Source of the DNA: Cinnamomum chago
Lineage: Eukaryota; Streptophyta; Magnoliopsida; Laurales; Lauraceae
Reading direction: 5' to 3'
Assembly: GCA_038049695.1 (NCBI GenBank)
Contig: CP142461.1
Location: 25,923,001-25,987,000, forward strand
DNA length: 64,000 nt
Every line of letters starts with the position of its first letter. Position 1 is the stretch's first letter. Made by a program: the position numbers and the translations under genes. This document shows, one piece after another, positions 49,741 to 60,723 of this stretch. The notes under the pieces were generated by a model, which saw only the letters and a program-made list of their open reading frames with translations, was not told the DNA's origin and did not search any database.

Positions 49741-52324
49741 GAGTACAACACTTGAAACCTTATTTTCTATTAAAGCTCGATCCTTGAGTTTTCTAGAAGG
49801 AGTATTTGCACCGAGGGTCGTATGAAACATATAGTATAGTGAACAATTTCGCATAGATACATTGATTGTGTTTTCGTGCAGAGGTTTCGTACAACGCGCC
49901 CGAAGTTCGGGTTTTAGCCTTTTCAGACGTAAGACATCCTGAAGTGTTTACCAAACCCAAGATTCACATGAAACCCGTTTCAAACCGAAAAGAATCTCGA
50001 AATAACCTACAATGCGCATCTCAGCCAGAATCTCTTCAATTGGATTTCGACGCGTAAGACTAGAGTACGACACTTGAAACCCTATTTCCTATTAAAGCCT
50101 GATCCTAGAGTTTTCTAGAAGGAGTATTTCCACCGAGGGTCGCATGAAACACATAGTAGAGTCAACAGTTTCGCATATATACATTGATTGTGTTTTCGTG
50201 CAAAGGTTTCGTACAACGCGCCTGAAGTTCGGGTTTTAGCGTTTTCAGACGTAAAACTTCATGAAGTGTTTACCAAACCCAAGATTCACCCGACACCAGT
50301 TTCAAACCGAAAAGAATCTCGAAATAACCTACAGTGCGCATCTCAGCCCAGAATCTCTTCAATTGGATTTCGAGGCGTAAGACTAGAGTACGACACTTGA
50401 AACCCTTTTTTCTTTTAAAAATGGATCCCGTAGTTTTCTAGAAGGAGTATTTGGACCAAGAGTCGCATGAAACACATTGTAGAGTCAACAACTTCGTAAA
50501 GCTACATTCTTTGAGTTTTCATACAAACGTTCCGTATGACGCATCCGAAGTTCGACTTTTAGCCTTTTCAGTCACAGAACTCCCTGAAGTGTTTACAAAA
50601 CCCAAGATTCACCCGAAACCCGTTTTAAAACGAAAAGAATCTCGAAATAACCTACAATGCGCAACTCAGCCCCGAATCCTTTCAATTGGATTTCGAGGCG
50701 TAAGACTAGAGTACGACACTTGAAACCTTATTTTATATTAAAGCTCAATCCTAGAGTTTTCTAGAAGGAGTTTTTGCACCGAGGGTTGCGTGAAACACTT
50801 ATTATAGTCAACAATTTCGCATAGATACATTGATTGTGTTTTCAGGCAAAGGTTTCGTACAACGCGCCCGAAGTTCGGGTTTAGCCTTTTCAGACGTAAA
50901 ACTTCCTGAAGTGTTTACCAAACCCAAGATTCACATGTAACCCGTTTCAAACCGAAAAGAATCTCGAAATAACCTACAATGCGCAACTCAGTCCAGAATC
51001 CTTTCAATTGGATTTCGAGGCGTAAGACTAGAGTACGACACTTGAAATCTTATTTCCTATTAAAGCCCGATCCTAGAGTTTTCTAGAAGGAGTATTTTTA
51101 CCGAGGGTCGTATGAAACACATAGTATAGTCAACAATTTTCGCTTAGATACAATGATTGTGTTTTCGTGCAGAGGTTTCGTACAACGCGCCCGAAGTTCG
51201 GGTTTTAGCCTTTTTACACGTAAAACTTCCTAAAGCGTTTACCAAACCCAAGATTCACCCGAAACCCGTTTCCAACCGAAAAGAATGTCGAAATAACCTA
51301 CAGTGCGCATCCCAGCCCAGAATCTCTTCAATTGGATTTCAAGGCGTAAGACTAGACTACGACACTTAAAACCCTTTTTTCTTTTAAAACTCGATCCCGG
51401 AGTTTTGTAGAAGGAGTATTTGGACCGAGAGTCGCTTGAAACACATAGTTGAGTCAACAACTTCGTAAAGCTCCATTGATTGAGTTTTCGTACAGAAGTT
51501 CCGTACGACTCTTCCGAAGTTCGACCTTTAGCCTTTTTAGTCGCAGAACTCCCTGAAGTGTTTACCAAACCCAAGATTCACCCGAAACCCGTTTCAAACC
51601 GAAAAGAATGCCGAAATAACCTACAATGCGCAACTCAGCCCAGAATCCTTTCAATTGGATTTCGAGGCGTAAGACTAGAGAACGACACTTGAATCCTTAT
51701 TTTCTATTAAAGCTCGATCCTGGAGTTTTCTAGATGGAGTATTTGCACCGAAAGTCGAATGAAACACATAGTATAGTCAGCAATTTAACATAATTACATT
51801 GATTGTGTTTTCGTGCAGAGGTTTCGTACAACTCGCTCGAAGTTCGGGTTTTAGCCTTTTCAGACGTAAAACTTCCTGAAGTGTTTACCAAACCCAAGAT
51901 TCACCCGAAACCCGTTTCAAACCGAAAAGAATATCGAATTAACCAACAATGCGCATCTCAGCCCAGAATCTTTTCAATTGGATTTCGAGACGTAAGACTA
52001 GAGTACGACACTTGAAACGCTTTTTTCTTTTAAAACTCGATCCCGGAGTTTTCTAGAAGAGGTATTTGGACCGAGAGTCGCAAGAAACACATAGTAGAGT
52101 TAACAACTTCGTAAAGCTACATTGATTGAGTTTTCCTACAGAAGTTCCGTACGACGCTTCCGAAGTTCGACTTTTTAGCCTTTTCAGTCCCAAAATTCCC
52201 TGAAGTGTTTACCAAACCCAAGATTCACCCGAAAGCATTTTCAAACTGAAAAGAATCTCGAAATAACCTACAAGGCGCAACTCAGCCCAGAATCATTTCA
52301 ATTGGATTTCGGGGCGTAAAACTA
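49741..52324 (+). repeat. HOR unit U17, 8-mer lacking I and J (2584 bp)
   Basis: Same structure as U15 and U16. A private change, GAGTTTTGTAGAAGG in F near 51408, breaks the TTCTAGAA palindrome there. It opens with the I/A hybrid at 49741-50062. Confidence 0.96.
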
Positions 52325-55300
52325 GAGTACAACACTTGAAACCTTATTTTCTATTAAAGCTCGATCCTTGAGTTTTCTAGAAGGAGTATTTGCACCGAGG
52401 GTCGTATGAAACATATAGTATAGTGAACAATTTCGCATAGATACATTGATTGTGTTTTCGTGCAGAGGTTTCGTACAACGCGCCCGAAGTTCGGGTTTTA
52501 GCCTTTTCAGACGTAAGACATCCTGAAGTGTTTACCAAACCCAAGATTCACATGAAACCCGTTTCAAACCGAAAAGAATCTCGAAATAACCTACAATGCG
52601 CATCTCAGCCAGAATCTCTTCAATTGGATTTCGACGCGTAAGACTAGAGTACGACACTTGAAACCCTATTTCCTATTAAAGCCTGATCCTAGAGTTTTCT
52701 AGAAGGAGTATTTCCACCGAGGGTCGCATGAAACACATAGTAGAGTCAACAGTTTCGCATATATACATTGATTGTGTTTTCGTGCAAAGGTTTCGTACAA
52801 CGCGCCTGAAGTTCGGGTTTTAGCGTTTTCAGACGTAAAACTTCATGAAGTGTTTACCAAACCCAAGATTCACCCGACACCAGTTTCAAACCGAAAAGAA
52901 TCTCGAAATAACCTACAGTGCGCATCTCAGCCCAGAATCTCTTCAATTGGATTTCGAGGCGTAAGACTAGAGTACGACACTTGAAACCCTTTTTTCTTTT
53001 AAAAATGGATCCCGTAGTTTTCTAGAAGGAGTATTTGGACCAAGAGTCGCATGAAACACATTGTAGAGTCAACAACTTCGTAAAGCTACATTCTTTGAGT
53101 TTTCATACAAACGTTCCGTATGACGCATCCGAAGTTCGACTTTTAGCCTTTTCAGTCACAGAACTCCCTGAAGTGTTTACAAAACCCAAGATTCACCCGA
53201 AACCCGTTTTAAAACGAAAAGAATCTCGAAATAACCTACAATGCGCAACTCAGCCCCGAATCCTTTCAATTGGATTTCGAGGCGTAAGACTAGAGTACGA
53301 CACTTGAAACCTTATTTTATATTAAAGCTCAATCCTAGAGTTTTCTAGAAGGAGTTTTTGCACCGAGGGTTGCGTGAAACACTTATTATAGTCAACAATT
53401 TCGCATAGATACATTGATTGTGTTTTCAGGCAAAGGTTTCGTACAACGCGCCCGAAGTTCGGGTTTAGCCTTTTCAGACGTAAAACTTCCTGAAGTGTTT
53501 ACCAAACCCAAGATTCACATGTAACCCGTTTCAAACCGAAAAGAATCTCGAAATAACCTACAATGCGCAACTCAGTCCAGAATCCTTTCAATTGGATTTC
53601 GAGGCGTAAGACTAGAGTACGACACTTGAAATCTTATTTCCTATTAAAGCCCGATCCTAGAGTTTTCTAGAAGGAGTATTTTTACCGAGGGTCGTATGAA
53701 ACACATAGTATAGTCAACAATTTTCGCTTAGATACAATGATTGTGTTTTCGTGCAGAGGTTTCGTACAACGCGCCCGAAGTTCGGGTTTTAGCCTTTTTA
53801 CACGTAAAACTTCCTAAAGCGTTTACCAAACCCAAGATTCACCCGAAACCCGTTTCCAACCGAAAAGAATGTCGAAATAACCTACAGTGCGCATCCCAGC
53901 CCAGAATCTCTTCAATTGGATTTCAAGGCGTAAGACTAGACTACGACACTTAAAACCCTTTTTTCTTTTAAAACTCGATCCCGGAGTTTTCTAGAAGGAG
54001 TATTTGGACCGAGAGTCGCTTGAAACACATAGTTGAGTCAACAACTTCGTAAAGCTCCATTGATTGAGTTTTCGTACAGAAGTTCCGTACGACTCTTCCG
54101 AAGTTCGACCTTTAGCCTTTTTAGTCGCAGAACTCCCTGAAGTGTTTACCAAACCCAAGATTCACCCGAAACCCGTTTCAAACCGAAAAGAATGCCGAAA
54201 TAACCTACAATGCGCAACTCAGCCCAGAATCCTTTCAATTGGATTTCGAGGCGTAAGACTAGAGAACGACACTTGAATCCTTATTTTCTATTAAAGCTCG
54301 ATCCTGGAGTTTTCTAGATGGAGTATTTGCACCGAAAGTCGAATGAAACACATAGTATAGTCAGCAATTTAACATAATTACATTGATTGTGTTTTCGTGC
54401 AGAGGTTTCGTACAACTCGCTCGAAGTTCGGGTTTTAGCCTTTTCAGACGTAAAACTTCCTGAAGTGTTTACCAAACCCAAGATTCACCCGAAACCCGTT
54501 TCAAACCGAAAAGAATATCGAATTAACCAACAATGCGCATCTCAGCCCAGAATCTTTTCAATTGGATTTCGAGACGTAAGACTAGAGTACGACACTTGAA
54601 ACGCTTTTTTCTTTTAAAACTCGATCCCGGAGTTTTCTAGAAGAGGTATTTGGACCGAGAGTCGCAAGAAACACATAGTAGAGTTAACAACTTCGTAAAG
54701 CTACATTGATTGAGTTTTCCTACAGAAGTTCCGTACGACGCTTCCGAAGTTCGACTTTTTAGCCTTTTCAGTCCCAAAATTCCCTGAAGTGTTTACCAAA
54801 CCCAAGATTCACCCGAAAGCATTTTCAAACTGAAAAGAATCTCGAAATAACCTACAAGGCGCAACTCAGCCCAGAATCATTTCAATTGGATTTCGGGGCG
54901 TAAAACTAGAGTACAACACTTGAAACCTTATTTTCTATTAAAGCTCGATCCTAGAGTTCTCTAAAAGGAGTATTTGCACCGAGGGTCGCATGAAACACAT
55001 AGTATAGTCAACAATTTCGCATAGATACATTGATTGTGTTTTCGTGCAGAGGTTTCGTACAACGCGCTCGAAGTCCTAGTTTTAGACGTTTCAATCGTAA
55101 AACTTCCTACAGTATTTCCCAAACCCAAGATTCACCCGAAACCCATTTCAAACCGAAAAGAATCTCGAAATAACCTATAATGCGCAACGCAGCCCAGAAT
55201 CTCTTCAATTGGATTTCGAGGCGTAAGACTAGAGTACGACACTTGAAACCCTTTTTTCTTTTAAAACTCGATCGCGGAGTTTTCTAGAAGGAGTATTTGG

Positions 55301-55555
55301 ACTGAGGGTCGCATGAAACACATAGTAGAGTCAAAAACTTCGTAAAGCTACATTGATTGAGTTTTCATACAGAAGTTCTGTACGATGCTTCCGAAGTTCG
55401 ACTTTTAGCGTTTTCTAGAGGCAGAACTCCCTGAAGTGTTTACCAAACCCAAGATTCACCCGAAACCCGTTTCAAACCGAAATGAATCTCGAAATAACCT
55501 ACAATGCGCAACTCAGACCACAATCCTTTCAATAGGATTTCGAGGCGTAAGACTA
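52325..55555 (+). repeat. HOR unit U18, 10-mer opening with the I/A hybrid (3231 bp)
   Basis: Order (I/A)-B-C-D-E-F-G-H-I-J. It shares the I/A opening and the G marker CACCGAAAGTCG with U15-U17 but keeps I and J, so it is the right border of the 8-mer block. I reads GAAGTCCTAG, TTTTAGACG and CCATTTCAAACCG; the last is shared with U10 and U11. Confidence 0.95.
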
Positions 55556-57815
55556 GAGTACGGCACTTGAAACTTTATTTTCTATTAAAGCTCGATCCTT
55601 GAGTTTTCTAGAAGGAGTATTTGCACCGAGGGTCGTATGAAACATATAGTATAGTGAACAATTTCGCATAGATACATTGATTGTGTTTTCGTGCAGAGGT
55701 TTCGTACAACGCGCCCGAAGTTCGGGTTTTAGCCTTTTCAGACGTAAGACATCCTGAAGTGTTTACCAAACCCAAGATTCACATGAAACCCGTTTCAAAC
55801 CGAAAAGAATCTCGAAATAACCTACAATGCGCATCTCAGCCAGAATCTCTTCAATTGGATTTCGACGCGTAAGACTAGAGTACGACACTTGAAACCCTAT
55901 TTCCTATTAAAGCCTGATCCTAGAGTTTTCTAGAAGGAGTATTTCCACCGAGGGTCGCATGAAACACATAGTAGAGTCAACAGTTTCGCATATATACATT
56001 GATTGTGTTTTCGTGCAAAGGTTTCGTACAACGCGCCTGAAGTTCGGGTTTTAGCGTTTTCAGACGTAAAACTTCATGAAGTGTTTACCAAACCCAAGAT
56101 TCACCCGACACCAGTTTCAAACCGAAAAGAATCTCGAAATAACCTACAGTGCGCATCTCAGCCCAGAATCTCTTCAATTGGATTTCGAGGCATAAGACTA
56201 GAGTACGACACTTGAAACCCTTTTTTCTTTTAAAAATGGATCCCGTAGTTTTCTAGAAGGAGTATTTGGACCAAGAGTCGCATGAAACACATTGTAGAGT
56301 CAACAACTTCGTAAAGCTACATTCTTTGAGTTTTCATACAAACGTTCCGTATGACGCATCCGAAGTTCGACTTTTAGCCTTTTCAGTCAAAGAACTCCCT
56401 GAAGTGTTTACAAAACCCAAGATTCACCCGAAACCCGTTTTAAAACGAAAAGAATCTCGAAATAACCTACAATGCGCAACTCAGCCCCGAATCCTTTCAA
56501 TTGGATTTCGAGGCGTAAGACTAGAGTACGACACTTGAAACCTTATTTTATATTAAAGCTCAATCCTAGAGTTTTCCAGAAGGAGTTTTTGCACCGAGGG
56601 TTGCGTGAAACACTTATTATAGTCAACAATTTCGCATAGATACATTGATTGTGTTTTCAGGCAAAGGTTTCGTACAACGCGCCCGAAGTTCGGGTTTAGC
56701 CTTTTCAGACGTAAAACTTCCTGAAGTGTTTACCAAACCCAAGATTCACATGTAACCCGTTTCAAACCGAAAAGAATCTCGAAATAACCTACAATGCGCA
56801 ACTCAGTCCAGAATCCTTTCAATTGGATTTCGAGGCGTAAGACTAGAGTACGACACTTGAAATCTTATTTCCTATTAAAGCCCGATCCTAGAGTTTTCTG
56901 GAAGGAGTATTTTTACCGAGGGTCGTATGAAACACATAGTATAGTCAACAATTTTCGCTTAGATACAATGATTGTGTTTTCGTGCAGAGGTTTCGTACAA
57001 CGCGCCCGAAGTTCGGGTTTTAGCCTTTTTACACGTAAAACTTCCTAAAGCGTTTACCAAACCCAAGATTCACCCGAAACCCGTTTCCAACCGAAAAGAA
57101 TGTCGAAATAACCTACAGTGCGCATCCCAGCCCAGAATCTCTTCAATTGGATTTCAAGGCGTAAGACTAGACTACGACACTTAAAACCCTTTTTTCTTTT
57201 AAAACTCGATCCCGGAGTTTTCTAGAAGGAGTATTTGGACCGAGAGTCGCTTGAAACACATAGTTGAGTCAACAACTTCGTAAAGCTCCATTGATTGAGT
57301 TTTCGTACAGAAGTTCCGTACGACTCTTCCGAAGTTCGACCTTTAGCCTTTTTAGTCGCAGAACTCCCTGAAGTGTTTACCAAACCCAAGATTCACCCGA
57401 AACCCGTTTCAAACCGAAAAGAATGCCGAAATAACCTACAATGCGCAACTCAGCCCAGAATCCTTTCAATTGGATTTCGAGGCGTAAGACTAGAGAACGA
57501 CACTTGAATCCTTATTTTCTATTAAAGCTCGATCCTGGAGTTTTCTAGATGGAGTATTTGCACCGAGAGTCGAATGAAACACATAGTATAGTCAGCAATT
57601 TAACATAATTACATTGATTGTGTTTTCGTGCAGAGGTTTCGTACAACTCGCTCGAAGTTCGGGTTTTAGCCTTTTCAGACGTAAAACTTCCTGAAGTGTT
57701 TACCAAACCCAAGATTCACCCGAAACCCGTTTCAAACCGAAAAGAATATCGAATTAACCAACAATGCGCATCTCAGCCCAGAATCTTTTCAATTGGATTT
57801 CGAGACGTAAGACTA

Positions 57816-58138
57816 GAGTACGACACTTGAAACACTATTTCCTATTAAAGCCTGATCCTAGAGTTTTCTAGAAGGAGTATTTCCACCGAGGGTCGCATGA
57901 AACACATAGTAGAGTCAACAGTTTCGCATATATACATTGATTGTGTTTTCGTGCAAAGGTTTCGTACAACGCGCCTGAAGTTCGGGTTTTAGCGTTTTCA
58001 GACGTAAAACTTCATGAAGTGTTTACCAAACCCAAGATTCACCCGACACCAGTTTCAAACCGAAAAGAATCTCGAAATAACCTACAGTGCGCATCTCAGC
58101 CCAGAATCTCTTCAATTGGATTTCGAGGCGTAAGACTA
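57816..58138 (+). repeat. B monomer joined directly after G (H/B junction) in U19
   Basis: The preceding G ends normally (GATTTCGAGACG). The next monomer reads GAAACACTATTTCC and AAAGCCTGATCC, so it is B rather than H. The exchange lies between about 57807 and 57835 in sequence identical in H and B. The base change giving GAAACACTATTTCC is otherwise seen only in B of U10 (near 30378). Confidence 0.93.
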
Positions 58139-58783
58139 GAGTACGACACTTGAAACCCTTTTTTCTTTTAAAAATGGATCCCGTAGTTTTCTAGAAGGAG
58201 TATTTGGACCAAGAGTCGCATGAAACACATTGTAGAGTCAACAACTTCGTAAAGCTACATTCTTTGAGTTTTCATACAAACGTTCCGTATGACGCATCCG
58301 AAGTTCGACTTTTAGCCTTTTCAGTCACAGAACTCCCTGAAGTGTTTACAAAACCCAAGATTCACCCGAAACCCGTTTTAAAACGAAAAGAATCTCGAAA
58401 TAACCTACAATGCGCAACTCAGCCCCGAATCCTTTCAATTGGATTTCGAGGCGTAAGACTAGAGTACGACACTTGAAACCTTATTTTATATTAAAGCTCA
58501 ATCCTAGAGTTTTCTAGAAGGAGTTTTTGCACCGAGGGTTGCGTGAAACACTTATTATAGTCAACAATTTCGCATAGATACATTGATTGTGTTTTCAGGC
58601 AAAGGTTTCGTACAACGCGCCCGAAGTTCGGGTTTAGCCTTTTCAGACGTAAAACTTCCTGAAGTGTTTACCAAACCCAAGATTCACATGTAACCCGTTT
58701 CAAACCGAAAAGAATCTCGAAATAACCTACAATGCGCAACTCAGTCCAGAATCCTTTCAATTGGATTTCGAGGCGTAAGACTA

Positions 58784-59106
58784 GAGTACGACACTTGAAA
58801 TCTTATTTCCTATTAAAGCCCGATCCTAGAGTTTTCTAGAAGGAGTATTTCCACCGAGGGTCGCATGAAACACATAGTAGAGTCAACAGTTTCGCATATA
58901 TACATTGATTGTGTTTTCGTGCAAAGGTTTCGTACAACGCGCCTGAAGTTCGGGTTTTAGCGTTTTCAGACGTAAAACTTCATGAAGTGTTTACCAAACC
59001 CAAGATTCACCCGACACCAGTTTCAAACCGAAAAGAATCTCGAAATAACCTACAGTGCGCATCTCAGCCCAGAATCTCTTCAATTGGATTTCAAGGCGTA
59101 AGACTA
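58784..59106 (+). repeat. Mosaic monomer E/B/E in U19 (gene-conversion-like)
   Basis: Both ends are E (GAAATCTTATTTCC and AAAGCCCGATCC on the left; GATTTCAAGGCG and ACTAGACTACG on the right). Between them every diagnostic base is B: TATTTCCACCGAG, CGCATATATAC, GTGCAAAGG, ACTTCATGAAG, CCGACACCAG and GCATCTCAGCCC. The minimum B tract is 58851-59064 and the maximum 58822-59092. Length is an unaltered 323 bp and the flanking monomers D and F are in normal order. Confidence 0.93.
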
Positions 59107-60723
59107 GACTACGACACTTAAAACCCTTTTTTCTTTTAAAACTCGATCCCGGAGTTTTCTAGAAGGAGTATTTGGACCGAGAGTCGCTTGAAACACATAG
59201 TTGAGTCAACAACTTCGTAAAGCTCCATTGATTGAGTTTTCGTACAGAAGTTCCGTACGACTCTTCCGAAGTTCGACCTTTAGCCTTTTTAGTCGCAGAA
59301 CTCCCTGAAGTGTTTACCAAACCCAAGATTCACCCGAAACCCGTTTCAAACCGAAAAGAATGCCGAAATAACCTACTATGCGCAACTCAGCCCAGAATCC
59401 TTTCAACTGGATTTCGAGGCGTAAGACTAGAGAACGACACTTGAATCCTTATTTTCTATTAAAGCTCGATCCTGGAGTTTTCTAGATGGAGTATTTGCAC
59501 CGAGAGTCGAATGAAACACATAGTATAGTCAGCAATTTAACATAATTACATTGATTGTGTTTTCGTGCAGAGGTTTCGTACAACTCGCTCGAAGTTCGGG
59601 TTTTACCCTTTTCAGACGTAAAACTTCCTGAAGTGTTTACCAAACCCAAGATTCACCCGAAACCCGTTTCAAACCGAAAAGAATATCGAATTAACCAACA
59701 ATGCGCATCTCAGCCCAGAATCTTTTCAATTGGATTTCGAGACGTAAGACTAGAGTACGACACTTGAAACGCTTTTTTCTTTTAAAACTCGATCCCGGAG
59801 TTTTCTAGAAGAGGTATTTGGACCGAGAGTCGCAAGAAACACATAGTAGAGTTAACAACTTCGTAAAGCTACATTGATTGAGTTTTCCTACAGAAGTTCC
59901 GTACGACGCTTCCGAAGTTCGACTTTTTAGCCTTTTCAGTCCCAAAATTCCCTGAAGTGTTTACCAAACCCAAGATTCACCCGAAAGCATTTTCAAACTG
60001 AAAAGAATCTCGAAATAACCTACAAGGCGCAACTCAGCCCAGAATCATTTCAATTGGATTTCGGGGCGTAAAACTAGAGTACAACACTTGAAACCTTATT
60101 TTCTATTAAAGCTCGATCCTAGAGTTCTCTAAAAGGAGTATTTGCACCGAGGGTCGCATGAAACACATAGTATAGTCAACAATTTCGCATAGATACATTG
60201 ATTGTGTTTTCGTGCAGAGGTTTCGTACAACGCGCTCGAAGTTCTAGTTTTAGCCGTTTCAATCGTAAAACTTCCTACAGTATTTCCCAAACCCAAGATT
60301 CACCCGAAACCCATTTCAAGCCGAAAAGAATCTCGAAATAACCTATAATGCGCAACGCAGCCCAGAATCTCTTCAATTGGATTTCGAGGCGTAAGACTAG
60401 AGTACGACACTTGAAACCCTTTTTTCTTTTAAAACTCGATCGCGGAGTTTTCTAGAAGGAGTATTTGGACTGAGGGTCGCATGAAACACATAGTAGAGTC
60501 AAAAACTTCGTAAAGCTACATTGATTGAGTTTTCATACAGAAGTTCTGTACGATGCTTCCGAAGTTCGACTTTTAGCGTTTTCTAGAGGCAGAACTCCCT
60601 GAAGTGTTTACCAAACCCAAGATTCACCCGAAACCCGTTTCAAACCGAAATGAATCTCGAAATAACCTACAATGCGCAACTCAGACCACAGTCCTTTCAA
60701 TAGGATTTCGAGGCGTAAGACTA

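Larger units (their letters stand above)
55556..60723 (+). repeat. HOR unit U19, expanded 16-mer (5168 bp)
   Basis: Order A-B-C-D-E-F-G-B-C-D-(E/B/E)-F-G-H-I-J. G joins directly to B at about 57816, an unequal exchange between H and B positions that adds six monomers. The second E contains an internal B tract. G carries CACCGAGAGTCG, unlike U14-U18. J has CACAGTCC as in U1-U9, whereas flanking U18 and U20 have CACAATCC. Confidence 0.95.
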
